Made by a program: the position numbers and the translations under genes. Shown here piece after piece: positions 7,411 to 16,178 of a stretch of 29,248 nt of DNA. Source of the stretch: a virus; IMG/VR virus record IMGVR_UViG_3300017917_001871, positions 1 to 29,248 of that record; one strand, given 5' to 3'. The number at the start of each line of letters is the position of its first letter. Positions within the stretch are counted from its first letter, which is position 1. Under the pieces are notes generated by a model, which was not told the DNA's origin, searched no databases, and saw only the letters and a list, made by a program, of their open reading frames with translations.

Positions 7411-9716
7411 TATCTAGCGTTTGCTAATCCTGTTAAAAATCCTGTTCCTACTAGTGGATTAGTTAAATAACTTAAAAATCCACCTTCTTTGTATTCTGGA
7501 AGATCCTTTCCAATAACTATGAAACTAAATTGAGCATTTATATACATTGCTAATTTTTCATCTATATCCCAAGTAGAAGTATCAGGTATATCAAATGAAA
7601 TTGATGTTAATATTCCTGGTTCATTTACTAAGTAGTTTCCTAATGTTATCTTGGTTATTACTCCTCCTAATCTGTTATTCTTATCGTATTTTCCAGCTCC
7701 AGCAGATTGCAATTCACTTAAAGCTCTATGTTTTTCAAGTAAATGTACTCTGTTGAAACATGGAATTTGTAAGTTAAAGCTTACCTCTCTTTTATGTTCG
7801 GTAAATATATAAAAACTTTCTGACCTACCCACATATTTTACTGGGTTCCAAGTTGAGTTAGAATTATATTTAAAACCAGACATATATGCTGAAAATACTA
7901 CTGTTCTTTCTTTAGCTGCTGTGAATGGATTAATTGTATCAAACTTAATTTGCATTATGGCTTGATCAATTCTATTAAATTGAGGGACTTTATTTTGGTC
8001 GTTAAGATATAAAAAGCTGTTATTATTTTTATCTATACTTCGGTTTACTGGTACATTTTGGGTTTCAAATAATCCTTTTCCAGCAGTAACATTAGATATT
8101 TCTGTTTTTGGAAACTTCGCCATTTCACCACTAGTGTAAGTAGTTTCCAAACCACCTTCCATACCATCTACATTTACAATAGATGCTTTAACCTGTCGTT
8201 TCTTGCGTGTAGACTTAACTACTGCTTCATCTAAAGCTCTTGGTTTAGCTTTTGTTGAAATAATACTATTAGCATCTTGTTTAGCATCTACCTCTGCCTG
8301 AGTTTTACCTGTGTAAACTGCTCTTGTAGGAGTTTTATCTCCTGCTTGACCCGCTCCAGATGTAAGTTTAAGATCATTATCAACAGTTCTTGTACCATTA
8401 GTATAATCTGTAGTTTCTTCACCAGTTTTAATTACCTTAAATTTATCTGATGGTGTATCAATAACAGGATTTATTGAAGGTGCTTTAATTTCTTTTAAAG
8501 CATTATTATTAATTAAACTGTTTTCTGGTACTAACCAGCTTTCTGGAGTGTAAGTTCCGTATATGAATCTATTTGGTTTGAACTTTCTTCCTAATACATT
8601 AAACTGATTGTTTTCTTTGATGTTAGCAAAAATTGTAGCTGGTTCTGATATAGGTTCTGCAATTGATGCTGTAAAATAGCTGCCACTACTGTTTTCAAAT
8701 ATACTTGGGGTTGTTAATGGATTAACTGCTAAACTACCTTGAGTTGTTCTTATTTTTGATTTAGCAAAAGACTCATTTATTCTATTTATGTCTTCAGTAA
8801 AAACATATCTATTAATAATAGTTCTTCCTATACCATATACTGATTTAGGACCACCATTATAGCTGTCAATAGTTAATGTTTTAGTATCTAATTTATTTCT
8901 CTTGAATCGGATACGATCAGTTGAATAACGCTCAAATTCAAAACCTTCTGTTCTAGCTCCTTGTCTTAAGCTTTGATTTATAGCTCTAGTATCTTGTCTT
9001 CTTTGTTGGTTAGCTGCTCTATTAGCTTGTCTTCCCTGTCTATTAGCTTGTCTATTAGCTCTTCTTGCTTCTGGTAAATTAAATTGCTCAGTAATATCTC
9101 CTTCGTTATCTCCTAAGTTGAATTTATTTGTTAAACCAACTAATCTATTATTACCACCACTTGGATTCCAAAAGTTTCCAACAGCACCTGCCATACTAAG
9201 CATGCTACCTGCTGCATTATTTACTTCTCTATTGTTTTCAGTAACTACATTAATATATTTAGTACTTTCATCCATTACTGGTAAAAGTCCATGTCTCATT
9301 AAGTGTCCACCAAATGCATTAAGAGGAACCTGTGCTAATGTATTAATCCCTAGATTATATAAACGTGTTGAACCAACTTTACCTAGTAAACCACCAAGAC
9401 CTTTTTTAGTTTCAAGTTTAGGATTAGATAATTGTAATCCAACTTGTTTAACTATAAATAAAGGTCCTTTAGGAAAATCTTTAAGGAATTTACCTATACG
9501 AAGTGTATCAACTACAGAAGCATTTAAAGCCCCAATAGCTCCACCTCTGATCAAACCATCATCAAACTTAGTAAGTCTAAATCTATTAAAGGGTTTATCA
9601 ACGTCTTTTAATTCAACCTTCATATAAGGCTGCCCACTGTTACCTCCGTTTGAGGTATCATTACCGTACTTTAAACTACGTAGTTTGGTAGCATTTAATT
9701 GCGTAATTATAGGCAT
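7410..9716 (-). CDS. Large tail/baseplate structural protein
   Basis: A 768-residue protein whose family I cannot name. The N-terminal third is Gly/Asn-rich with hydrophobic patches. Around residues 215-250 is a low-complexity stretch with repeated RxANRQ-type units and a strong positive charge. The C-terminal part (about 600-745) is the best conserved-looking: it has beta-rich segments FSAYMSGFKYNSNSTWNPVKYVGRS (split here as FSAYMSGFKYN and STWNPVKYVGR), FNLQIPCFNRVHLLEKHRAL, and ILTSISFDIPDTSTWDIDE, ending in a hydrophobic, Gly-rich tail. That pattern and its place between the tape measure and the LysM-like wedge protein indicate a baseplate or tail-tip component. It overlaps the next gene by one base. 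Confidence 0.65.
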   Translation of the reverse strand: MPIITQLNATKLRSLKYGNDTSNGGNSGQPYMKVELKDVDKPFNRFRLTKFDDGLIRGGAIGALNASVVDTLRIGKFLKDFPKGPLFIVKQVGLQLSNPKLETKKGLGGLLGKVGSTRLYNLGINTLAQVPLNAFGGHLMRHGLLPVMDESTKYINVVTENNREVNNAAGSMLSMAGAVGNFWNPSGGNNRLVGLTNKFNLGDNEGDITEQFNLPEARRANRQANRQGRQANRAANQQRRQDTRAINQSLRQGARTEGFEFERYSTDRIRFKRNKLDTKTLTIDSYNGGPKSVYGIGRTIINRYVFTEDINRINESFAKSKIRTTQGSLAVNPLTTPSIFENSSGSYFTASIAEPISEPATIFANIKENNQFNVLGRKFKPNRFIYGTYTPESWLVPENSLINNNALKEIKAPSINPVIDTPSDKFKVIKTGEETTDYTNGTRTVDNDLKLTSGAGQAGDKTPTRAVYTGKTQAEVDAKQDANSIISTKAKPRALDEAVVKSTRKKRQVKASIVNVDGMEGGLETTYTSGEMAKFPKTEISNVTAGKGLFETQNVPVNRSIDKNNNSFLYLNDQNKVPQFNRIDQAIMQIKFDTINPFTAAKERTVVFSAYMSGFKYNSNSTWNPVKYVGRSESFYIFTEHKREVSFNLQIPCFNRVHLLEKHRALSELQSAGAGKYDKNNRLGGVITKITLGNYLVNEPGILTSISFDIPDTSTWDIDEKLAMYINAQFSFIVIGKDLPEYKEGGFLSYLTNPLVGTGFLTGLANAR

Positions 9717-9729
9717 CCTTAATTATTTA

Positions 9730-10026
9730 TTAGTAACGACCATCAGCAGGTCCTAAATCGCTGTATTTGCGGCCTGGTCTTGACTTGTATTGCTTAATAC
9801 GAGGATTACGTGGTGCTTTTTGATCTAATTCATCTAATGTAGATTCTTGTCTAACTTTAGAAGAACCATTAAAGTCAACTAATTTAACTTTAGGATCTGT
9901 GTGGATTGAGTACTGATTATGTAATTTATCAGTAGCTGTACCTGCAAAGTATCCAAACTTATTAGCTGAAAATCCGTTTGCAATTAAACCCAATTTGCTT
10001 TTGTCTTTTTGATTAATGATTGCCAT
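9730..10026 (-). CDS. Small unknown protein of the tail operon
   Basis: A 98-residue, basic, Gly/Lys/Asp-rich protein with no membrane segment and no family I recognise. The C-terminus (YKSRPGRKYSDLGPADGRY) is rich in Arg, Gly and Tyr and looks extended. It has its own promoter-like element 28 nt upstream and is followed 13 nt later by the 768-residue tail protein, so I infer a minor virion or tail-assembly role from context only. Confidence 0.6.
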   Translation of the reverse strand: MAIINQKDKSKLGLIANGFSANKFGYFAGTATDKLHNQYSIHTDPKVKLVDFNGSSKVRQESTLDELDQKAPRNPRIKQYKSRPGRKYSDLGPADGRY

Positions 10027-10054
10027 TTTTATTTTAATTTAAAATTGTCTATGT

Positions 10055-10062
10055 ATAAATAT
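10055..10062 (-). promoter_or_regulatory. ATATTTAT promoter-like element before the 98-residue gene
   Basis: Coding-strand context AATATTTATACATAGAC, 28 nt before the ATG at 10026, just after the tape-measure stop. One of nine identical 8-mers placed 20-37 nt before genes in this window. Confidence 0.5.
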
Positions 10063-10066
10063 TTAA

Positions 10067-12733
10067 TTAAGCTGTTTTGTAGGAACCATTCATATTTTGT
10101 GTTGTACCTACTTTTACACTGTCCATCATTACTATGCCTTCTTTATTGATTAATTGATCAATTGCTGCTTTAACTTCTGCAAGAGCATTGACCACCGGTG
10201 ATAAATCAATAGATACACCACCTCCACTGCTTTCTTTACCACCTCCACCACCTAAGTTTGTACCAGCTATTACTGTATCTTTATCATTTAAAGCTATAGC
10301 ACCTTCAGGGGCCATTAATGTTCGTTTTCCATATCCTGGAGAAACAACGTCATCTCCTTTTGTCATTAACGTAGCACCTAAAGCAACAGCACCTGCTGCT
10401 GCAGCTGCACCTAATACCCAACCTATGACTGGTATTTTTGCTGCTGATTGGAAAGCTGCCATTGCTGCTCCTGCTATACTCTTCCAAGCTTCTCTAATAG
10501 TGAATATTAAACCTTGTTTTTTAAGCATAAGAGAAACTTTTTCATAAGTAGTTTGAAGGAATATCAAACCTGCTTTTGCTCTCTCTGCTACAACAGCTGC
10601 AGCATCATAAGTGCCCATTATTATTTTTCTAGCAAGGCTTTTTTCGTCTAACGTAGCAGCAAATGTTTTAATACCTGCTATACCTTGTTCTCTTACTAAC
10701 CCTGCTAATAACTGAGCATTATATATTATTCTAGCTCCTAGGCCTTGTTTGTCCATTAAACTTTGAACTCCCTTTTCGCGAGTAATAAAAGCTTCAGTTC
10801 CCATTTGGGCTGCTTTTACTGCGAAGCCAGCTCTATTAGTAGCTAATGCTGCTGTTGATAATATATTTGATGTTAATTGATAACCTTTGATAAGCAAATA
10901 TAAACCACCAATTATTTTTAATGCTGGTATCATTTGGTTTATAATACTTAATCCGCCTGATAATGTATCTAGGAATGATCCTAAAGGACCTGCCATTAAA
11001 TTACCAAATAAGCTTTGTAATTTTTCTACAGCAGCATTAAATTTATCTTGAACATTTTGTCTTTCAAGAGCTTGTGCTGCTTCTTCTTCACTTATCTGTT
11101 GTAATGATTTTCCAGATTTAACTGCTTCCTCTCTTTTTCTTAATTGTTCAGCTAACTTATCAGATGTAGTACCTAAAGATTGAGCATAAGCATTTTGTGC
11201 TAATACATTCATCTTAGAAAACTTAGCAGCAGTCATACCTTGGTTAGCCAATTCTTGAGCTACACCAGCCATATCACCTTGTAAAGCTAATGCTCTAGCT
11301 CTTTCTAAATTTAAAGCTTGACCTGTTAATAATTCAGCTTTTAATTCATTTTCAATTGATGATTCAAAATTTAATAAAGATTCAGCTTGTGATTTAGTAT
11401 CTTCTAATGTAGTACCTAATGCTTTAGCTTGAACTATTGCTGCTGCAATACGTTCTGGGTTGTATCCTAAGTTAGCCGCTAATTGGCCTGATACTTTAAC
11501 CGCTTCTGCTAATGCTGATCTGAAGTCAATACCAACTCTAAGTTGGTTTCTTGTTACTGCTAAACCTCTAACAAATGATCTATAAGTTTCTTCAGATGAT
11601 TTACCTGATAATGCTGCAAATCTTTGTACTTGGGCTGCTTCATCAGCTTGTAATCCAACTTGTCTAGTTAATTTAATCTGAGTTTCAAGTTGGTCAGCTG
11701 AAAATTCATAAGCGAATCCTGTTGCTTTAACTAATTCACCAAATGCTTGAGTTAAATTTTTAGTATTAACATTTAGATTAGTAGATGATCTTTCAATAGC
11801 AACCATCTTTTCTCTAAAGGCATCTGCTCTTTGAGTACCATATCCTAATTGTTTTCCTAATTCAACTGCTTGTGCGTTTGCGTTTAAAGCAGCTTTGAAG
11901 AAGAAATTTGCAATTTTTAATAATATAGTAAGTTGTGTAACTGGGTCCTTTAATGCTTGCCCTATTCCAGAAACTGTTCCTCTCACCCCAGTCATTAATA
12001 CATCCCACTTACTTCCTGTTTTAGCAACCTCCCTCATATCTTCCTTTAGGTTCTCAAAGAACTCACTACTAATACCTAATTTACCTAAAGCACCAACTAT
12101 ACCATCTACTATTTTTCCAGATATACCTAAAGTTTCATTTATCTTTTTTTCATAATCTAAACGATCTTGAATAACTTTACCTAAAAGTATAGAATCATCT
12201 AGCATTCCTTTAGCTGATCTTTGTGCCTTTTGAATTTCTTGAAATTCTTTTCTTAAGGCTGGAAGATTAGCATTTTGTCTTAACTGAGCACTTCTAAATA
12301 TGTTTTGGATTTCAGCTTTACGTTGTTCATTAGCTTTATAAGATTCTGTTAGATTTTTTTTCTCTATTTCTAGTTTTTTCTGTAAGCTTACAATTTGATT
12401 TTTACTAAGTGTGCTGATATCATCTTGGTCATACTTTAATTTAGAAGTAATATCTGATATCTTTTTAAAAGATGAATTAATATCTTTAGAAGCATTCTTT
12501 TGATTAAGTAATTCTCGAACACTTGCTTTTAAAGTTTCATAGAAAGTATTTACATCTGAATTTAGATTAGATTGTTCTTTTCTAAGACTTTGTAATTCTT
12601 TACGGAATTTTTCAGCACCACCAATTAACTGTTCGAAAGCCTTAACATCAGAGATAGTTATCTCTCTTAAGTCTTTCATCAGTCTGACTAGTTCTGCTGC
12701 TTCCGCTGCTGATATTGGTGTTGGATCCGGCAT
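10067..12733 (-). CDS. Tail tape-measure protein
   Basis: An 888-residue protein. Residues about 1-200 are charged and predicted to form coiled coils (heptad-like KFRKELQSLRKEQSNL, KKLEIEKKNLTES). There is a hydrophobic segment near 262-284 (LTILLKIANFFFKAALNAN), another near 600-620 (MIPALKIIGGLYLLIKGYQL) and an Ala/Gly-rich one near 765-790 (IPVIGWVLGAAAAAGAVALG), followed by a Gly-rich linker and a short C-terminal domain. Long helical stretches with internal hydrophobic segments, and a position directly after the chaperone/frameshift gene, are the signature of tape measures, which set tail length and help DNA through the membrane. At about 1.5 angstrom per residue this implies a tail of very roughly 130 nm (inference). 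Confidence 0.88.
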   Translation of the reverse strand: MPDPTPISAAEAAELVRLMKDLREITISDVKAFEQLIGGAEKFRKELQSLRKEQSNLNSDVNTFYETLKASVRELLNQKNASKDINSSFKKISDITSKLKYDQDDISTLSKNQIVSLQKKLEIEKKNLTESYKANEQRKAEIQNIFRSAQLRQNANLPALRKEFQEIQKAQRSAKGMLDDSILLGKVIQDRLDYEKKINETLGISGKIVDGIVGALGKLGISSEFFENLKEDMREVAKTGSKWDVLMTGVRGTVSGIGQALKDPVTQLTILLKIANFFFKAALNANAQAVELGKQLGYGTQRADAFREKMVAIERSSTNLNVNTKNLTQAFGELVKATGFAYEFSADQLETQIKLTRQVGLQADEAAQVQRFAALSGKSSEETYRSFVRGLAVTRNQLRVGIDFRSALAEAVKVSGQLAANLGYNPERIAAAIVQAKALGTTLEDTKSQAESLLNFESSIENELKAELLTGQALNLERARALALQGDMAGVAQELANQGMTAAKFSKMNVLAQNAYAQSLGTTSDKLAEQLRKREEAVKSGKSLQQISEEEAAQALERQNVQDKFNAAVEKLQSLFGNLMAGPLGSFLDTLSGGLSIINQMIPALKIIGGLYLLIKGYQLTSNILSTAALATNRAGFAVKAAQMGTEAFITREKGVQSLMDKQGLGARIIYNAQLLAGLVREQGIAGIKTFAATLDEKSLARKIIMGTYDAAAVVAERAKAGLIFLQTTYEKVSLMLKKQGLIFTIREAWKSIAGAAMAAFQSAAKIPVIGWVLGAAAAAGAVALGATLMTKGDDVVSPGYGKRTLMAPEGAIALNDKDTVIAGTNLGGGGGKESSGGGVSIDLSPVVNALAEVKAAIDQLINKEGIVMMDSVKVGTTQNMNGSYKTA

Positions 12734-12756
12734 TATTTACATTTAATGTTGCCCGT

Positions 12757-12764
12757 ATAAATAT
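12757..12764 (-). promoter_or_regulatory. ATATTTAT promoter-like element before the tape measure
   Basis: Coding-strand context AATATTTATACGGGC, 23 nt before the tape-measure ATG and immediately after a hairpin terminator. The terminator-promoter pairing suggests the tape measure starts its own transcript. Confidence 0.5.
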
Positions 12765-12789
12765 TAAAAGCGCCTATTTCTTAGGCGCT
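12760..12789 (-). terminator. Hairpin terminator after the chaperone frameshift extension
   Basis: A perfect 8-bp stem AGCGCCTA/TAGGCGCT with a 5-nt loop at 12769-12789, followed on the coding strand by TTTTAATATTT. It spans the stop codon of the out-of-frame chaperone extension (TAG at 12774-12776), which supports that extension as the real gene end. Confidence 0.7.
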
Positions 12790-13053
12790 CTTGTTGAATA
12801 TGTGGGTTGTGTTACGTTGGGTGTTAGTGGTTTTGAAGATGGTTTTGTTTTATTTTCAAGCTGTTGATTTTGTTTTTCAACCGCTTCTGCTTCATCCTCA
12901 TAAAACTTTTTCATTTTACGGAATGTAAACCTACGCAACCATATAGGCATATTGTAAACCGTGTACCAATCGTATCCACCTTTTCCGTGGAATACTATTT
13001 CATGTATTTGGTCGAATATTATAGGTCTATCTTCCTGAGTCAGGCCAAAAAAA
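12774..13053 (-). CDS. Frameshift extension of the tail-assembly chaperone (T-like part of G-T)
   Basis: A 90-codon open frame from GGC at 13046 to TAG at 12774-12776, without a start codon of its own near its beginning. It is preceded in its own frame by a TAG at 13062-13064, so it can be entered only by frameshifting in the 33-nt window 13029-13061, which contains seven U residues (13047-13053; 0-frame AAC UUU UUU UGG). Slipping +1 at UUU-U, or -2, joins Phe244 of the upstream protein to GLTQEDRPIIFDQIHEIVF, giving about 334 residues. The encoded part looks like real protein (MPIWLRRFTFRKMKKFY, then a charged, Pro/Thr-rich tail). In lambda, P2, Mu and many other phages a frameshifted chaperone pair precedes the tape measure and chaperones its assembly. 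The exact slip is inferred. Confidence 0.8.
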
Positions 13054-13779
13054 GTTAATTCCTACTGGAATAACGATGCCCTCCTCTGCACCCTCCGGAT
13101 AATAAGTCATATCAATATCTGGTTGGATTTGTGCATAATATTCGCGCAATGCTCTTGCGTCTTTTGCTGTTAATCCATTGTCAACAAAATCACGAATAGA
13201 TGCTAATTCTCTTTTACCATTAACTGATGTGATTATATATTTTAAACGTGTAGTAATCTCAAATGAACCTTGTGGGTTAATTTTCTTTAATCCTTTAATT
13301 TCAGCATCAATTGCTTGCTCATCACCGTGAGTCAAAAGTTTAAATGTTACTACATTTCCTGATAGGGGCATTGTGAATGTAAATTCATTTTTACCTTCAG
13401 TAAATAATGATAAATCAACTTCTTTTTCTTTTAATGTAGATAAATCAACAGTTATTAATTCTTCTACACCTGTCTCATAATTGTAGTTTTTAAATTGATA
13501 TTCAGCACCATATCCTAAAATACGGGCTCCTAATAGTATTGCGTTTTTATCGCATACTAATATATCATTAAAACTAACTGGTGTTACAATTAATGATTGC
13601 ATTACTCTGTTAAGTACTGATCCATCTTTAATATAATTGGCATTAGTAAGAATATCTTCTTCCTTAGCCGTCATATATTTCATTTCTATTTCACCCTTGG
13701 ATAGTGGTGATTCTTTAGGATACAATAAACCTTTAGAAGGCAATGTAACTGTTTCTGTTGGCATTTTAAAATCGCTCAT
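13027..13779 (-). CDS. Tail-assembly chaperone (G-like; resembles T4 gp26/gp51-type hub assembly proteins)
   Basis: A 250-residue soluble protein. Recognisable segments are LPSKGLLYP near the N-terminus, KGEIEMKYMTAKEEDILTN (about 28-46), a beta-rich middle (EFTFTMPLSGNVVTFKLLTHGDEQAID, about 130-156) and KDARALREYYAQIQPDIDM towards the end. 'Mxx-M-T-A-K-E-E-D-I-L' is characteristic of a family annotated in T4-like phages as baseplate hub/assembly proteins. Its position after tube and directly before the tape measure is that of lambda G and P2 E, the tail-assembly chaperones, and the gene carries a slippery site before its stop (see the extension entry). I infer that the short product ends at 13027 and a minor longer product is made by frameshifting. 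Confidence 0.75.
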   Translation of the reverse strand: MSDFKMPTETVTLPSKGLLYPKESPLSKGEIEMKYMTAKEEDILTNANYIKDGSVLNRVMQSLIVTPVSFNDILVCDKNAILLGARILGYGAEYQFKNYNYETGVEELITVDLSTLKEKEVDLSLFTEGKNEFTFTMPLSGNVVTFKLLTHGDEQAIDAEIKGLKKINPQGSFEITTRLKYIITSVNGKRELASIRDFVDNGLTAKDARALREYYAQIQPDIDMTYYPEGAEEGIVIPVGINFFWPDSGR

Positions 13780-13802
13780 ATAACATTTTTATTTGTGTAT
13801 AT

Positions 13803-13810
13803 ATAAATAT
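13803..13810 (-). promoter_or_regulatory. ATATTTAT promoter-like element before the chaperone gene
   Basis: Coding-strand context TCGTATATTTATATATAC, 23 nt before the ATG at 13779 and directly downstream of a strong terminator. Confidence 0.55.
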
Positions 13811-13813
13811 ACG

Positions 13814-13842
13814 AAAAAAGAAAGCGTCTGCAAAGCAGACGC
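13814..13842 (-). terminator. Rho-independent terminator after the tail-tube gene
   Basis: A 7-bp stem GCGTCTG/CAGACGC with a 5-nt loop (13824-13842), followed on the coding strand by TTTCTTTTTT. Textbook intrinsic terminator lying 26 nt past the tube stop codon; it would separate the abundant sheath/tube transcript from the chaperone/tape-measure transcript. Confidence 0.88.
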
Positions 13843-13868
13843 CTCTTGAGAGAGAAATATGAAGGGAA

Positions 13869-14354
13869 TTAGAAGTTCAATACGCAATAATCCATAGCAA
13901 CAGTAAGTGAAATGTTTACTGCTGATTCACTAGCCCAATCGTATTCACCAAAGTTTGCTGATTTTACATAAGCACCTTTGATTACCCATTCGCTAACGAT
14001 GTCACCTACTGGGCCTAATACGTTTAATACTAAATCTTTTTTATAGAAATCAGAGTAACCATCGCGGCCAGTTACTGATTCGTGAGCCAAACGAGCCCAT
14101 TCCATTACAGCTTGAGCACCACTTGGAGTGATTGGATCATAAAGTTCTAAGTTCATATCTTGCCACTTAACTTTACACTTTACTTTGCGGTAAACGTTAA
14201 TGTGATCTAATATGATTTCACCTGCGTCAAACTGAGGAGACGCTGCTTTCTTAATCAAATATGCTGGAATACCATCTACATACATGATGAAACGGTTCTG
14301 CACTTTTGGTTCAAAAGCGGTGAACATTATTTGGTTTGCATCTAATACAGCCAT
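13869..14354 (-). CDS. Tail tube protein, gp19-like
   Basis: A 161-residue protein of the T4 gp19/P2 FII tail-tube fold. It begins with FEPKVQNRFIMYVDGIPAYLIKKA, followed by a beta-hairpin region (INVYRKVKCKVKWQDMNLELYDP), the helix AQAVMEWARLAHE, and the C-terminal strands GAYVKSANFGEYDWASES and VNISLTVAMDYCVL. This order of strands and the 'NRF-x-M' opening are characteristic of tube proteins in T4-like phages. Hexamers stack inside the sheath to form the DNA conduit. It lies 46 nt downstream of the sheath gene and ends before a strong terminator, as expected for a highly expressed structural gene. Confidence 0.9.
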   Translation of the reverse strand: MAVLDANQIMFTAFEPKVQNRFIMYVDGIPAYLIKKAASPQFDAGEIILDHINVYRKVKCKVKWQDMNLELYDPITPSGAQAVMEWARLAHESVTGRDGYSDFYKKDLVLNVLGPVGDIVSEWVIKGAYVKSANFGEYDWASESAVNISLTVAMDYCVLNF

Positions 14355-14377
14355 TTTATGTTAAATTTTGTCTATTA

Positions 14378-14385
14378 ATAAATAT
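14378..14385 (-). promoter_or_regulatory. ATATTTAT promoter-like element before the tail tube gene
   Basis: Coding-strand context TAATATTTATTAATAGAC, 23 nt before the ATG at 14354, in the 46-nt gap after the sheath stop. Confidence 0.5.
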
Positions 14386-14400
14386 TATTGTTTATAATTC

Positions 14401-16113
14401 TTACGCTGGGAATGTTGCTCCAGTTGGTAACACTGTGAAATCTAACACAATAAATTCAGCAGTTTTGCTAGGTTGTAAATAGATTTGACCTACTAATTGG
14501 TTTCTATCAATTACATCTGGTGAATTATTTGAATCATCCATTACAACTTTATAGGCATATAAACCTTGACGTTGTACTACTGATTCTAAATAAGGGTTAG
14601 CAATACTTAAGAATCTGTTTCTTGTAGCTGCTGTATTTTGTTCGAATACTAATGAACGACCTACTTGACCTAAGAAACGTTTTAATGTGATCAATAAACG
14701 ACGAACGTTTACTCTATCTAATGAAGTTGATTTCTTCTGTAATGTCTTTTGACCAAACGCTACAACACCTTCTCCAGGGAATGAAGCTAATGGGTTAATG
14801 TTTGTATCATATAAATCATCACGATCGCTTTGAGATAATCTTCTTTCAGCACGTAATACTGATCCAATTCCACCGCGGTTTAAACCTGCTGGTGCGAACC
14901 ATTCAGCACCTACTTGGTCGTTGAATGCATATACACCACCCATTACTACAGATGGAGGACACCATACAGCCTTACCTAAGTTATTGCTGAATACTTGTAC
15001 CCAAGGGTAGTAAGCAGCACCGTAGTTAGAACCTACAGCTGTTGAAGCTGTAACAGCACCTGATACATTTACACCGTAAGCTGTTGTATCGATAATTGCC
15101 ATTGAATCACCTCTTCCTTCACAAACTGCAACTACGTCGTCAGATAATGTACTTAAAGGACCTGTTCCTAATGTAACACCAGGAACCATTAATAAATTGA
15201 AATCGTAATCATCTTTATTTGACAATAAAGTTAAAGCAGCAGTATAATCAGCAGCAACAAAACCTTGACAGTTTGTAGCAGCTGTGTCTACTGATTCAAA
15301 GAATGTAGCTACTCTGTTAGTTGCAGCAACACCACCACTAAATGAACCACTACCTGCAGATGGTAAATAACCACTGTAGGCAGATTTGAAAGCACCTAAA
15401 TTATCAATTGAGTCAACAGCATTATTTACTGTTCTAACACGTACATATGAAGAACCACCATCGAAGCTACCTGAAATTTCTACAATTCCTTTTGATGAAT
15501 TATAAACAGGTCTTGCATCACCTACTACACGAGAAATATAGTTTGGTTGAGTTGGGTCTAATGATAAGTTTGTAAATGATTCTAATACATTTTTATTGTT
15601 TGTATTATCATCACCACGACGAATAGTTAATGTAAATGTACCTTTTGTAGTATTTACATTACTTACTTCCCAACGTACGTTTTCTGATGTACCGTTTGCT
15701 AAAGCGCCTGCTGTTTCAGATCCACTGTTATTTGCAATATCACCCCAGCTCATTGCTTCTAATACAAAAGAAGCTGTAGAGTTAGATGATGCTGATACTG
15801 AAGAACTAGCATATGTTAAGTAGTTACTAGAACCACTAATTATTTTGGTTACTAATAATGAAGTTCCACCATTATTGAAGTATTCTTTAGCAGCTAATGA
15901 AGTAAAATATTCATAGTAGTTACTACCACTCTTGAATACATCTCCAAAAACTGATAAGTATTCGCTATAAGATGTTACTAATGTTGGGGCTAAAGGGTTA
16001 CCTTTAACTGTAGGTCCAACAATAGCAGCGCCAGCTTCTTGAATACCTCTTTGTACTAAACTCTTATCGTTTTCGCGAGTGAAAACGCCAGGAGAGATAA
16101 TTTTTTCTGCCAT
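14401..16113 (-). CDS. Tail sheath protein, gp18-like
   Basis: A 570-residue contractile sheath protein. The N-terminus (ISPGVFTRENDKS, then GAAIVGPTVKGNP) is the sheath signature, with SPGV at residues 7-10. The middle (about 110-290) is a Ser/Thr/Gly-rich variable beta insertion exposed on the sheath surface in other phages. The C-terminal core is well kept: WFAPAGLNRGGIG, PGEGVVAFGQKTL, SLDRVNVRRLLITLKR, FEQNTAATRNRF, and the closing strands GQIYLQPSKTAEFIVLDF, which form the handshake arms between neighbouring subunits. Contraction drives the tube through the host envelope. It opens the sheath-tube pair and has a promoter-like element 37 nt upstream. Confidence 0.95.
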   Translation of the reverse strand: MAEKIISPGVFTRENDKSLVQRGIQEAGAAIVGPTVKGNPLAPTLVTSYSEYLSVFGDVFKSGSNYYEYFTSLAAKEYFNNGGTSLLVTKIISGSSNYLTYASSSVSASSNSTASFVLEAMSWGDIANNSGSETAGALANGTSENVRWEVSNVNTTKGTFTLTIRRGDDNTNNKNVLESFTNLSLDPTQPNYISRVVGDARPVYNSSKGIVEISGSFDGGSSYVRVRTVNNAVDSIDNLGAFKSAYSGYLPSAGSGSFSGGVAATNRVATFFESVDTAATNCQGFVAADYTAALTLLSNKDDYDFNLLMVPGVTLGTGPLSTLSDDVVAVCEGRGDSMAIIDTTAYGVNVSGAVTASTAVGSNYGAAYYPWVQVFSNNLGKAVWCPPSVVMGGVYAFNDQVGAEWFAPAGLNRGGIGSVLRAERRLSQSDRDDLYDTNINPLASFPGEGVVAFGQKTLQKKSTSLDRVNVRRLLITLKRFLGQVGRSLVFEQNTAATRNRFLSIANPYLESVVQRQGLYAYKVVMDDSNNSPDVIDRNQLVGQIYLQPSKTAEFIVLDFTVLPTGATFPA

Positions 16114-16150
16114 AGTATTTTTATGTTAAATTGATTTGAATTATTCGATA

Positions 16151-16158
16151 ATAAATAT
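16151..16158 (-). promoter_or_regulatory. ATATTTAT promoter-like element before the sheath gene
   Basis: Coding-strand context CCGGATATTTATTATCG, 37 nt before the ATG at 16113, in the 65-nt gap after the 89-residue gene. The spacing is the longest of the set. Confidence 0.5.
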
Positions 16159-16178
16159 CCGGAAAAACACGTAACCGC

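Noticed and set aside
10188-10547. Plus-strand open frame opposite the tape measure
   Set aside because: It is antisense to a clear coding region, is Pro/Ala-rich through complement of Gly/Ala codons and has no promoter or start context.
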